Shown one piece after another: positions 17,870 through 25,647 of a DNA stretch of 64,000 nt. Within the stretch, counting starts at the first letter, position 1. Each line of letters begins with the position of its first letter. Source of the stretch: Polynucleobacter sp. MWH-UH25E (lineage in GTDB: Bacteria > Pseudomonadota > Gammaproteobacteria > Burkholderiales > Burkholderiaceae); NCBI RefSeq assembly GCF_018687095.1, contig NZ_CP061286.1, positions 434,001-498,000 of the forward strand. Reading direction: 5' to 3'. Made by a program: the position numbers and the translations under genes. The notes beneath the pieces were generated by a model. That model saw only the letters and a program-made list of their open reading frames with translations. It searched no databases and was not told where the DNA came from.

Positions 17870-18811
17870 ATGTTATTTACCCCAGCAGAAACCAAAGTAG
17901 TTGTTGTGGGAGGCGGGACAATGGGTGCCGATGTGGCGGCGGTTTGTGCTCGCGGCGGTTGCGCAGTTCAGGTAGTAGAGCCAACAACAGAGCGTCGCGC
18001 TTTATTGCCCGATTATTTTGTCAACACCATGACCGAGTTGGGTTACGAGAATCGTATTCATTTGTTGTCAGTTGCTGGCACTCTTGAGGAAGTGGATTGG
18101 TCTGATATTGACTTGGTGATCGAGTGTGTGCCAGAGCGCTTAGATATTAAGCGCGAGTTATTTGCGAAATTGGAAAAATACGCAAAACCAGAAGCAGTAT
18201 TAGCAAGCAATAGTACGAGCTTTCCAATTAGTCAAATTGCTGAAGGTTTAAAAACTCCAGCTCGTATGATCGGCCTACACTTTTTTATGCCAGCCCATTT
18301 AATTCCTTGTGTTGAAGTGATTTATGGCGCAAAAACATCGCCAATGGTTGCTGATAGTCTCACCCGTTTGATGACAGCATGCGGCATGGTTCCCGTTACA
18401 GTCAAAAAAGATTTGCCAGGCTTTTTAGCCAATCGTCTGCAACATGCTTTATCGCGTGAAGCATTTGCTATGGTAGATGCTGGCATTTGCACGCCGGAAG
18501 ATATTGATAAAGCGGTGCGTTATGGCTTTGGCTTCCGCTATATCGCTGCAGGCCCAGCCATGCAGCGCGATCATGCCGGCCTTGAAATCCATGCGGCTGG
18601 CGGCACAACAATTTATCCTACCTTGAATAATTCAGCAACGATTGCGAAGTGCTTAAGTGATCGTGTTGAAAGTGGTAAGTTTGGTATGAAGACCGGCGAG
18701 GGTTTTTATTCTTGGACTTCTGAGTCTATTAAAGCAGAGCGTGAGCGCTATCAAGATGCCTTACGTGAAGGCCTGAAAATTATTCAGAAAGAATTGCCAA
18801 AAATTAAGTAA
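17870..18811 (+). CDS. 3-hydroxyacyl-CoA dehydrogenase family NAD-dependent dehydrogenase
   Basis: 313 residues: an N-terminal Rossmann domain (VVVVGGGTMGADVAAVCARGG), then IECVPERLDIK, ASNSTSFPIS and the catalytic His region GLHFFMPAHLIPCVEV, and a C-terminal 3HCDH helical domain with DLPGFLANRLQHAL. The family includes 3-hydroxybutyryl-CoA dehydrogenase but also L-gulonate 3-dehydrogenase and carnitine dehydrogenase. The variant HFFMPAHL and the sugar-acid-like surroundings leave the substrate open. Start supported by a CTAGGAG site. It overlaps the convergent MFS gene by 8 bp. Confidence 0.88.
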   Translation: MLFTPAETKVVVVGGGTMGADVAAVCARGGCAVQVVEPTTERRALLPDYFVNTMTELGYENRIHLLSVAGTLEEVDWSDIDLVIECVPERLDIKRELFAKLEKYAKPEAVLASNSTSFPISQIAEGLKTPARMIGLHFFMPAHLIPCVEVIYGAKTSPMVADSLTRLMTACGMVPVTVKKDLPGFLANRLQHALSREAFAMVDAGICTPEDIDKAVRYGFGFRYIAAGPAMQRDHAGLEIHAAGGTTIYPTLNNSATIAKCLSDRVESGKFGMKTGEGFYSWTSESIKAERERYQDALREGLKIIQKELPKIK

Positions 18812-20006
18812 TGTCGCGAATATGAAACTTGTGTAAATTTGGCGCGAGTTTATAGGTGATCAATACCACTGCTAGAGTAGCGACGCCACCAAAAATAATA
18901 GAAGGTACTAAACCCAAGAGGCTGGCTGCAATGCCAGACTCGAGGGCGCCCAATTCATTGGATGACCCGATAAAAATTCCATTGATTGCGCTGATACGAC
19001 CGCGCATATTATCGGGGGTTGTGAGTTGCACGATGCTGCTGCGTATCACTACGGAAACAGAATCACAGCAGCCCGAAGCGAATAGGAAAAACGCGCATAC
19101 CCATAAATGGGTAGATAAACCAAAGCCAATAATAGAAATTCCGAAACCAGCAACTGAAAGCAGTAGATATTTCCCCGAATCATTGAGGATGGGGCGGGTA
19201 GCAAGGTAGATCCCCATGAGGACGGATCCTGCAGCGGGCGCGGCACGCAAAATGCCAAGGACCTCGGGGCCGGCATGAAGAACGTCGCTCACAAAAGCTG
19301 GAAGAATGGATACGGCACCGCCAAATAGCACTGCGAACATATCCAGTGCCATGGTACTTAAGATGAGCTCATGCTTTCTGACGTAATCAAATCCCTGCAT
19401 AAAGCTTTTGAGAAAGTGCGTAGTTTGCGCTGACTTTTCTCTATGTGCTTTGATCAAAGTAACGCCATAAAGGCTAACGAGCCCACAAAAGGCTGCCAAA
19501 GCATAAGTCCAGGTGAGATTGGTAAAGCCAATCATGAGGCCACCTAAGCCAGGCCCAGCCACTACGCAAATTTGGAAAGAGGCATTGCCGTATGCCATGT
19601 ATTTGGTGAGTTGTTCGCGTGGAATGATTTGACCAAATAAGGCTTGGTAAGAAGGGCGCAACAATGCTCGAGCAATGCCAATAAAACCAACTGCCGTATA
19701 GATTAGTGGCACGGGTGGAGACACCCAATCTAATGCAATGGCGCATAAAAATAATGCGACGAGCACGTGAATAATTGCTGCGATTCCGGAGATGACTTTA
19801 CGAGAGTAGTGGTCTACTGCATGACCTGAGTAGAGTGCCAAAGCAAAGTAGGGTACGAGTTCTGCAAGGCCAATCAATCCCAATGAAATCACGCTATGGG
19901 TAATTTCATAGAGATGCCATCCAACTGCCACCATCGTAATTTGATAGCTAAGGGTGGCGCCAATACGATAGATCAGCAGGGTTTTAAAAGCTTTGCTTGG
20001 ACTCAT
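18804..20006 (-). CDS. MFS transporter (MFS_3, EntS-like)
   Basis: 400 residues, about 10-12 transmembrane helices, of the MFS_3 / enterobactin-exporter-like group: YQITMVAVGWHLYEITHSVISLGLIG near the N-terminus, the SGHAVDHYSRK loop (motif A-like), IARALLRPSYQALFGQIIPRE and the later SSIVQLTTPDNMRGRISAIN loop. These are usually drug or siderophore exporters; no siderophore genes are nearby, so the cargo is unknown. The end overlaps the 3' end of the convergent dehydrogenase gene by 8 bp. Confidence 0.9.
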   Translation of the reverse strand: MSPSKAFKTLLIYRIGATLSYQITMVAVGWHLYEITHSVISLGLIGLAELVPYFALALYSGHAVDHYSRKVISGIAAIIHVLVALFLCAIALDWVSPPVPLIYTAVGFIGIARALLRPSYQALFGQIIPREQLTKYMAYGNASFQICVVAGPGLGGLMIGFTNLTWTYALAAFCGLVSLYGVTLIKAHREKSAQTTHFLKSFMQGFDYVRKHELILSTMALDMFAVLFGGAVSILPAFVSDVLHAGPEVLGILRAAPAAGSVLMGIYLATRPILNDSGKYLLLSVAGFGISIIGFGLSTHLWVCAFFLFASGCCDSVSVVIRSSIVQLTTPDNMRGRISAINGIFIGSSNELGALESGIAASLLGLVPSIIFGGVATLAVVLITYKLAPNLHKFHIRDIT

Positions 20007-20056
20007 TTTTAATGAGTTTACGGGAATTTCTGCCTTATCTGATTTATCCTTGATGC

Positions 20057-20737
20057 ATGAAGAAAATCATTCGCGTTTGGGATTTGCCAATCCGCCTGTT
20101 TCACTGGTTGCTAGTAGCTTGCATTATTGGAAGCCTAGTGAGTATTCATTTATTTGATAGTGCAGTTGAGTTACATGCCTACTTTGGCTATTGCATTTTG
20201 ACTTTGTTGGTATTCAGAGTGATTTGGGGTTTTGTGGGATCAAGGCATGCACGCTTCGCTTCATTTGTTCCTAATCGCCAATCCATCCTCAATTATCTTC
20301 AAGGTAAGTCACCGCGCTTTTTGGGGCATAACCCGATTGGCGCCTTATCGGTTTTTGCTTTGCTATTTGTTTTGTGTGTGCAAGTGGTAACTGGTTTATT
20401 TGTTGATGATGAGATCGCGTTTCAAGGACCGCTTGCTAAATATGTCCCTAGTGCCATCGTATCTTTTTTATCTGAGATACATGAAGGCAACCAGGTCATT
20501 ATTTACACGCTAATTACCATTCATATTGCTGCCATCTGGTACTACAAGAGATTCAAAGGTGAAAACTTAATTAAACCAATGATTACGGGTGATAAAGAAA
20601 TTGACCCAAGCGAGGAAGCAAATTATTTGCCTTCTGACTTGGGTCATGGCTCCAAGGATGGAGCGTTGCAACGGGGTTTAGCTTTATTGCTCTTAAGCCT
20701 GATTGCCGTTGCTATGGGTTACTTGATTACGCGTTAA
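20057..20737 (+). CDS. cytochrome b561-type (cytochrome b/b6 domain) membrane protein
   Basis: 226 residues with about four core transmembrane helices and haem-ligand histidines in RLFHWLLVA (helix 1), VELHAYFGYC (helix 2) and LITIHIAAIWYYK (helix 4). It has the VWDLPIRLFHW opening of the bacterial di-haem cytochrome b561/Ni-Fe hydrogenase cytochrome b family. A final hydrophobic segment sits at the C-terminus. It probably passes electrons from the quinone pool to a periplasmic haem protein; the convergent cytochrome c' gene 9 bp away is a natural partner, which is inference. Confidence 0.9.
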   Translation: MKKIIRVWDLPIRLFHWLLVACIIGSLVSIHLFDSAVELHAYFGYCILTLLVFRVIWGFVGSRHARFASFVPNRQSILNYLQGKSPRFLGHNPIGALSVFALLFVLCVQVVTGLFVDDEIAFQGPLAKYVPSAIVSFLSEIHEGNQVIIYTLITIHIAAIWYYKRFKGENLIKPMITGDKEIDPSEEANYLPSDLGHGSKDGALQRGLALLLLSLIAVAMGYLITR

Positions 20738-20746
20738 AAAAGCGCC

Positions 20747-21199
20747 TTATTTTTTCTTGAAATCATCATGGCAGTTTTTGCAGCTTGCGCCTGCTGCGCC
20801 AAATGCTTTCTTGATGCTTTCTAAATCACCAGATTGTGCAGCGGTATTTAGATTGGCAACAGCAAGTTGCATCTTTTCAGAAGCGGCTTTGAACTTCGCG
20901 TTATCAGACCAAATATCTGCTTGTGCTTTACCACCCTCAGTACCAGGACCAAAAGCTTGCCATGGCAAAGTTGATAGTGTAGCTACAACTGCAGCATTTT
21001 TTGCAACCTCATCTTTGTTATAAGGCGCTTCACCTTTAACAACGGCACCAATTTTTCCAAATGAATTCGCCATTACGGTAAATGCACTTTGACGATACTT
21101 GATGGCATCTTCTGAGTTTTTAAATTGCGCAATTGCTGTGCCAGCGCCGATTGCAAGAATCGTAGCTGAGCTAATTAAAGCTAGTTTCTGCAGTTTCAT
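20747..21199 (-). CDS. cytochrome c' (class II cytochrome c)
   Basis: 150 residues with a signal peptide (about residues 1-24, TAIAQ) and a four-helix-bundle class II cytochrome c body. The single haem motif CKNCH is at residues 140-144, near the C-terminus as expected for cytochrome c' and c556. It is periplasmic. Family members bind NO/CO or act as electron carriers. It is convergent with the cytochrome b561 gene, with 9 bp between them. Confidence 0.93.
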   Translation of the reverse strand: MKLQKLALISSATILAIGAGTAIAQFKNSEDAIKYRQSAFTVMANSFGKIGAVVKGEAPYNKDEVAKNAAVVATLSTLPWQAFGPGTEGGKAQADIWSDNAKFKAASEKMQLAVANLNTAAQSGDLESIKKAFGAAGASCKNCHDDFKKK

Positions 21200-21287
21200 A
21201 GAGAACCTCTTATACGTTATGGTGTGAATGGAGACCGCCTACCGTGAAATCAGCATACTCCAGATTATTGGATTTTGCTGAACGCTT

Positions 21288-21950
21288 TTAAAACAGCATT
21301 TGCAGGGGGTAGGTAAGTAGATAAATTGCGCCCTTAAAAAACGCCATCAAAGGATCCATCCAAAGGGCACCAATAATGCCGGTGAACACAAGACCTAAGA
21401 CAATAAAGAATCCCCAGGGTTCTAGTTTTCCAAATGCAATCGACTGTCTTGTTGGTAATAAGCCAGCAAGAATGCGCCCACCATCAAGCGGCGGTAATGG
21501 GAAGAGGTTGAAAACAAGTAGACCAAGATTCCAGAGGATGCCCGCTTGCGCCATGGCAATAAAAAACTTTTCATCGATTCCTAGGCCCACAAGCAAAATT
21601 AATAAGACTGCCCAAATCAAGGCTTGAATAAAGTTGGAGCCTGGCCCCGCTAGAGCAACCCAAATGGAATCGATTCTAGGATTGCGTAGGCGACCAAAAT
21701 TGACTGGGACTGGCTTGGCATAACCAACTAAAAAAGGAGAGCCTGCCAAAATCAATGCCAAGGGAATCAAGATGGTACCAACGGGATCAATATGCTTGGC
21801 GGGATTGAGGCTAACTCGCCCCAACATATAGGCTGTGTTGTCTCCAAATCTACGGGCAGCGTAGCCATGGGCTGCTTCATGGATGGTGATGGCAAAAATC
21901 AAGGGAATCGCATTAATTGCGACAGCTTGGATAGAATAGTCAGTAATCAT
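21288..21950 (-). CDS. site-2 protease family (M50) membrane protein
   Basis: From the ATG at 21950 the protein is 220 residues with several membrane helices. The zinc motif HEAAHG is at residues 24-29 and the second metal site is NLFPLPPLDGGRIL. It resembles the compact, PDZ-less S2P/Rv1735-like M50 proteases that cut within membranes; the substrate is unknown. An in-frame upstream start at 22061 would add 37 residues but would run antisense through the small gene at 21979-22146, and the added part does not look like family sequence, so 21950 is preferred. Confidence 0.88.
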   Translation of the reverse strand: MITDYSIQAVAINAIPLIFAITIHEAAHGYAARRFGDNTAYMLGRVSLNPAKHIDPVGTILIPLALILAGSPFLVGYAKPVPVNFGRLRNPRIDSIWVALAGPGSNFIQALIWAVLLILLVGLGIDEKFFIAMAQAGILWNLGLLVFNLFPLPPLDGGRILAGLLPTRQSIAFGKLEPWGFFIVLGLVFTGIIGALWMDPLMAFFKGAIYLLTYPLQMLF

Positions 21951-21978
21951 GGCAATATGATATCCATAGGAGCTAAAA

Positions 21979-22146
21979 GTGACTGACGATAAGAAATCTG
22001 ATCCCAAGACCCCCGCAAAACCGGTTGCTGCCAAGCCGCCAGCCCGCCCCTTAGCCCCCAAAGGCCCATCTGGCCCTGCTGGAAGGCCTCAGGCTGGCTT
22101 TGGCGGCGGAAAAGGCATGATGCGTAAGGCTGGCCGCGGTCGATAG
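21979..22146 (+). CDS. small basic Pro/Ala/Gly-rich protein (55 aa), GTG start
   Basis: A 56-codon frame (including stop) starts with GTG at 21979, six bases after an AGGAG Shine-Dalgarno (21969-21973), and ends with TAG at 22144. The product starts MTDDKKSDPK, continues with a low-complexity stretch rich in Pro, Ala, Lys and Gly, and ends GGGKGMMRKAGRGR, so it is strongly basic after an acidic start. It is divergent from the M50 gene (28-bp gap to the start at 21950) and followed by a second small gene. I recognise no family. It may be a disordered nucleic-acid- or ribosome-associated peptide, but that is speculation. Confidence 0.65.
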   Translation: MTDDKKSDPKTPAKPVAAKPPARPLAPKGPSGPAGRPQAGFGGGKGMMRKAGRGR

Positions 22147-22190
22147 TGGATAATTACATTCATTATTAATGTGTTTACAGAGGATTTAGC

Positions 22191-22328
22191 ATGAACGAAT
22201 GGCATAACGAATCTAAAGAAGAAGTTAACAAAAAGATCATTACTTTGATCGTGATGTTGGCTGCTGCAACTAGCTTGGCGATTTTGTTTGCATTGGTAGC
22301 TGCTCATACTGGTTACGTATTCGGTTAA
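22191..22328 (+). CDS. small single-pass membrane protein (45 aa)
   Basis: ATG at 22191 preceded by AGAGGATTT; TAA at 22326-22328. The product has a charged N-terminus (NEWHNESKEEVNKK) followed by one hydrophobic segment of about 22 residues (IITLIVMLAAATSLAILFAL) and a short tail ending HTGYVFG. This is a classic small single-pass topology with the charged end probably in the cytoplasm. It starts 45 bp after the preceding small gene, and the dioxygenase gene starts 9 bp after its stop, so it may be co-transcribed. No family recognised. Confidence 0.7.
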   Translation: MNEWHNESKEEVNKKIITLIVMLAAATSLAILFALVAAHTGYVFG

Positions 22329-22337
22329 TTAACCTGA

Positions 22338-23117
22338 ATGACTAGCCATCGCCAACCTGCAATTTTTGCTGGCCATGGCAGTCCGATGTATGCCATTGAG
22401 CCCAACCGCTATACAGCGGCTTGGACTGCATTGGGTAAATCGCTCAAGCGGCCTGATGCCATCTTAGTCATCTCTGCGCATTGGGTAACTCGAGGAACTT
22501 GGGTTACCGCAATGGCAAAACCAAAAACGATTCATGATTTTGGTGGCTTTCCCCAAGCGCTTTTTGATATTCAATATCCCGCTCCAGGAAGTCCCGCTCT
22601 TGCTGACCGTGTGAAAGAGTTGCTAAGTGTCCCCGTTGTTCTTGAAGAGAATGAGTGGGGCATTGATCATGGCGCTTGGTCGGTACTGAAATATCTATAT
22701 CCCAATGCGGATGTACCCGTTGTACAGCTAAGTCTTGATGGTTCAATGTCGGCTCGTGAACATTACGATTTAGCTAAACAATTAAAGCCTTTGCGCGACG
22801 AAAATATTCTGATTCTTTCTAGTGGCAATGTAGTGCATAACCTGCGAACAATTCACTGGCAAGACAATGCGCAGCCATATCCGTGGGCTAAAGACTTTAA
22901 TGAATTCTTTGCCGCTCAAATGGATGCCAAGCATCATCAGCCATTAATAGAATGGGAGAAGTATGGCGAGGCAGCGCATCTTTCTATTCCTACACCAGAG
23001 CATTATTGGCCAGCTTTATATACCTTAGCCTTGCAATATGAAGATGAACGTGCATCTATTTTTGTAGATGGAATCGAAATGAGTTCCATCAGCATGTTGG
23101 GTTTCTCAGTTAAATAA
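22338..23117 (+). CDS. DODA-type extradiol aromatic ring-opening dioxygenase family protein (YgiD-like)
   Basis: 259 residues of the LigB/4,5-DOPA dioxygenase superfamily. Metal-binding features are GHGSPMYAIE near the N-terminus, ILVISAHWVTRG, the WGIDHGAWSVLKYLYP segment and LILSSGNVVHNLR. Plant and bacterial relatives (E. coli YgiD) open the ring of catechol substrates such as DOPA; the physiological substrate in bacteria is often unknown. It lies 9 bp after the small membrane protein and 27 bp before crcB. Confidence 0.92.
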   Translation: MTSHRQPAIFAGHGSPMYAIEPNRYTAAWTALGKSLKRPDAILVISAHWVTRGTWVTAMAKPKTIHDFGGFPQALFDIQYPAPGSPALADRVKELLSVPVVLEENEWGIDHGAWSVLKYLYPNADVPVVQLSLDGSMSAREHYDLAKQLKPLRDENILILSSGNVVHNLRTIHWQDNAQPYPWAKDFNEFFAAQMDAKHHQPLIEWEKYGEAAHLSIPTPEHYWPALYTLALQYEDERASIFVDGIEMSSISMLGFSVK

Positions 23118-23144
23118 AGAAAATATAAGACCAGAATATCAATT

Positions 23145-23522
23145 ATGTGGTTATCTATTCTTGCAATATTTTTTGGCGCTGGTTTTGGTGCTTTGTTAAG
23201 AGCAGGATTTAATCTTTTAACCGTTGGTGCTGCATCGATTATTCCTTTGGGCACCTTGCTTTCGAATATGGTCGGTGGGTATTTAGTGGGTTTGGCTGTG
23301 GCCTACTTTGGTAATAATCCACAGCTATCGCCCGAGTGGAGGCTGTTGGTCGTGACTGGTTTCTTGGGCGGCTTAACTACCTTTTCCAGTTTTTCCGCTG
23401 AAGTGGTTGGCTTTATTCAGCGTGGCGAATTTACCTGGGCCTTGGGCACAGCTATGTTGCACCTTGTTGGCTCCTTGGTCTTAACCTTCTTGGGTATATT
23501 GACCTATCAAGCTTTGAAATAA
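23145..23522 (+). CDS. crcB: fluoride-selective channel/exporter CrcB (Fluc)
   Basis: 125 residues with four transmembrane helices. Fluc signatures are GAGFGALLRAG near the N-terminus, the GTLLSNMVGGYLVG segment with the conserved Asn, and GFLGGLTTFSSFSAEV with the paired phenylalanines lining the fluoride path. It works as a dual-topology dimer that lets fluoride out of the cytoplasm. The 27-bp gap upstream is too short for a fluoride riboswitch. Confidence 0.97.
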   Translation: MWLSILAIFFGAGFGALLRAGFNLLTVGAASIIPLGTLLSNMVGGYLVGLAVAYFGNNPQLSPEWRLLVVTGFLGGLTTFSSFSAEVVGFIQRGEFTWALGTAMLHLVGSLVLTFLGILTYQALK

Positions 23523-23526
23523 AAAA

Positions 23527-23543
23527 GGGGGCTATTAGCCCCC
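23527..23543. terminator. intrinsic terminator between crcB and the Bug gene
   Basis: 7-bp stem GGGGGCT / AGCCCCC with an ATT loop. On the minus strand it is followed by a run of T residues (complement of the A6 tract at 23521-23526), a strong end for the Bug operon; on the plus strand GATTT follows. Confidence 0.88.
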
Positions 23544-23563
23544 GATTTAACAGATCAAACTAT

Positions 23564-24550
23564 TTATTCTGGTTTGATATTCGCTGTTTTGACAACGGTA
23601 CTCCACTTCGCAGATTCTGATTTGATCAGTGCCGCAAAATCTGCTGGCGTTCCACCACCAATCTCATTTCCTTGCGACAACATTAGTTCTCTCAATTGAG
23701 GATCTTTCAGCGCTTCATTAGCAGCGGCATTGAGCTTATCGATGATGGCCTTAGGTGTTCCCTTTGGCGCAATCAAACCTTGCCAGTTCAATACCTCTAC
23801 TTTTGGATAGCCTGCCTCAGCAAATGTAGGCACATTAGGCAAAAGCGGTGAGCGTTTCTTGCTGGTGATCGCAATCGCACGTAATTTGTCGCCCTTGATG
23901 CTGGGCATCGCGGAATACATTTGATCAAACATCATAGTGACGTTGTCTGCCATGAGATCGGTCAAGCCTGCTGAGCCGCTCTTATACGGAACGTGAATCA
24001 TATCGATTCCAGCGGCCTGCTTGAAGAGTTCGGCAGAGAGTTGGTGACTGCCGCCAATACCACCGGAAGAGTATGTGAGCACCCCAGGTTTAGCTTTTGC
24101 TGCATCTACAATTTCTTTAACGGTCTTGTATGGCGACTTTGGATTAACAACCAATACCAAGGGACCTTTTTCAATCAAAACGATTGGAAGCAAATCCGTT
24201 TCTGGGTCGTAACGAAGGTTGCCAAATAAAGTTTTATTGACGGCCATTGGTGCAAAGTTACCCATGCCAATGGTGTATCCGTCTGGGGCAGATCGAGCAA
24301 TGAATTCAGTACCGATATTGCCACCTGCGCCGGGTTTGTTGTCGACAATGATGGGTTGTTTGAGAATAACACTCATCTTTTGCGCGATCTGACGACTGCG
24401 CGCATCTGATCCGCCTCCTGCGCCATAAGGTACGATGAAATTAATTGGTTTATTGGGATAGTTGGTCTGAGCAAAAGCGGTTGGTGTTGCGAGCGTGCTA
24501 ACTCCTAGCAGTGCTAATGCCAAAGATTGAATGGGTTTTAGTAGATTCAT
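23564..24550 (-). CDS. Bug family (TTT-type) periplasmic substrate-binding protein
   Basis: 328 residues with a signal peptide (cleavage near TAFAQ), then NYPNKPINFIVPYGAGGGSDARSRQIA and GAGGNIGTEFIARSAPDGYT, the classic Bug/TctC family opening with the ligand-binding loop. Bug proteins bind carboxylates such as citrate, nicotinate or amino acids for tripartite tricarboxylate transporters. No TctA or TctB gene occurs in the window, so this is an orphan. Last gene of a six-gene minus-strand operon with PrpD-like and hydroxyacid dehydrogenase genes. Confidence 0.94.
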   Translation of the reverse strand: MNLLKPIQSLALALLGVSTLATPTAFAQTNYPNKPINFIVPYGAGGGSDARSRQIAQKMSVILKQPIIVDNKPGAGGNIGTEFIARSAPDGYTIGMGNFAPMAVNKTLFGNLRYDPETDLLPIVLIEKGPLVLVVNPKSPYKTVKEIVDAAKAKPGVLTYSSGGIGGSHQLSAELFKQAAGIDMIHVPYKSGSAGLTDLMADNVTMMFDQMYSAMPSIKGDKLRAIAITSKKRSPLLPNVPTFAEAGYPKVEVLNWQGLIAPKGTPKAIIDKLNAAANEALKDPQLRELMLSQGNEIGGGTPADFAALIKSESAKWSTVVKTANIKPE

Positions 24551-24565
24551 ATCTTTTTACTTTCT

Positions 24566-25090
24566 TTAAATAAATCCCAGAATACCAAGAAGGGCTCCAA
24601 TCGCGATGAGATACAAAGGATGCCATCTTGTGAATAAGGTAGTGGCTATTGTGCCGAGCGTCAAGAGATAAGCTGCAAGACTATGATTAATTTGCAAGGC
24701 AATCTGCCATGCTGAAGAGAGAACTAGACCTACGGCTAAAGCGCTTGCGGCAAACTGAATCATTTGTTGCTTTTGCTTATCTTGCATACTCAAGATTGAG
24801 CGCTGCAAGAAATAAATCATGATCGATGAAGGCCAAGAGATCGCTAATGTGGCAATCGTTGCACCTAGGACGCCGCCCACATTCCAGCCAATAAGAGTGA
24901 CGGTCATTAAGTTGGGGCCAGGGGCCGCTTGCGCAATTGCAAAATAGTCAGAGAAGGTTTGGCTATTAATCCAATGCTCTTGATTAACAGATAAGTCGTA
25001 TAAGACAGGTAGTAATGCGTTAATGCCCCCAAAGGCAAATACAGAAAATGCGGAAAGTTTTAGAAAGAGGCTTAGAAGCGTGCTAATCAT
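24566..25090 (-). CDS. CHR (chromate transporter family) half-size protein, second of pair
   Basis: Using the ATG at 25090 the product is 174 residues with five or six hydrophobic segments and the CHR features FLKLSAFSVFAFGGINALLPVL and AIAQAAPGPNLMTVTLIGWNVGG. An upstream in-frame start would lie inside the partner gene; ATG at 25090 overlaps the partner stop (ATGA), the usual arrangement for short-chain CHR pairs. The pair together equals one full-length ChrA with inverted topology. Members export chromate or swap it with sulfate, but many have no proven chromate role. See the operon note in the findings. Confidence 0.92.
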   Translation of the reverse strand: MISTLLSLFLKLSAFSVFAFGGINALLPVLYDLSVNQEHWINSQTFSDYFAIAQAAPGPNLMTVTLIGWNVGGVLGATIATLAISWPSSIMIYFLQRSILSMQDKQKQQMIQFAASALAVGLVLSSAWQIALQINHSLAAYLLTLGTIATTLFTRWHPLYLIAIGALLGILGFI

Positions 25091-25623
25091 TGCTTGACCT
25101 TCTTCCATGCTAGCAAAATAGCTAATGGAGAGCTGAGCAATACAACCCAACCTAAACCTAATTTGAAAAATGTTGCAGACAGAATTACTAAAATAACTAC
25201 CGCCAGCATGGGCGGGTATTTAAGCTCGCTACGAAGCATCTTAAAGCCAGTGCTAGCAATTAAACCAACCCCAATTGCTGATACGCCTCTGAGCATACCT
25301 TGAACTATAGGCATATAGCTGAAGTGTTCATATAGGACTGCTAACACAAGCAGTATCGCTACTGGACCAAGCATCAACCCAAGCACTGCTGCAAATGCGC
25401 CAGGCACACCGGCAAACTTGCTACCAACACAAACCCCAAGATTCACAATATTGGGCCCTGGAACAATTTGGCAGATACCCAGCATGGCATTAAATTCTTC
25501 AGAAGTCAGAATCTTGTCCCGCTCAACCAGCGTTCTTCTAGCCCAAGGTAACACCCCTCCAAAACCGGACATGCCGATTTTGCTAAAGCTGATAAATAAC
25601 TCAACAGGGGTTAGTGTCTTCAA
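25087..25623 (-). CDS. CHR (chromate transporter family) half-size protein, first of pair
   Basis: 178 residues with several transmembrane segments and the N-terminal CHR signature: LFISFSKIGMSGFGGVLPWARRTLVE and GICQIVPGPNIVNLGVCVGSKFAGVPGAF (PGP motif). It overlaps the second half by 4 bp and follows the hydroxyacid dehydrogenase gene by 24 bp. Full length for a short-chain CHR protein, not a truncation. Confidence 0.93.
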   Translation of the reverse strand: MKTLTPVELFISFSKIGMSGFGGVLPWARRTLVERDKILTSEEFNAMLGICQIVPGPNIVNLGVCVGSKFAGVPGAFAAVLGLMLGPVAILLVLAVLYEHFSYMPIVQGMLRGVSAIGVGLIASTGFKMLRSELKYPPMLAVVILVILSATFFKLGLGWVVLLSSPLAILLAWKKVKQ

Positions 25624-25647
25624 AATGACTTCGACTTTATTTGAGCT

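Noticed and set aside
21951..22061. Longer N-terminus for the M50 protease (start at 22061)
   Set aside because: The extra 37 residues look unlike the family and lie antisense to the small gene at 21979-22146; ATG at 21950 gives a normal S2P start.
22089..22307. 72-codon minus-strand reading frame across the two small plus-strand genes
   Set aside because: No ribosome site, and its sequence is an antisense shadow of two better-supported plus-strand small genes.
23118..23144. Fluoride riboswitch before crcB
   Set aside because: Only 27 bp separate crcB from the preceding gene; no aptamer fits.
24566..25623. Frameshifted single chrA gene
   Set aside because: The two halves each have a complete CHR domain and a clean ATGA overlap, the normal organisation of short-chain CHR pairs.
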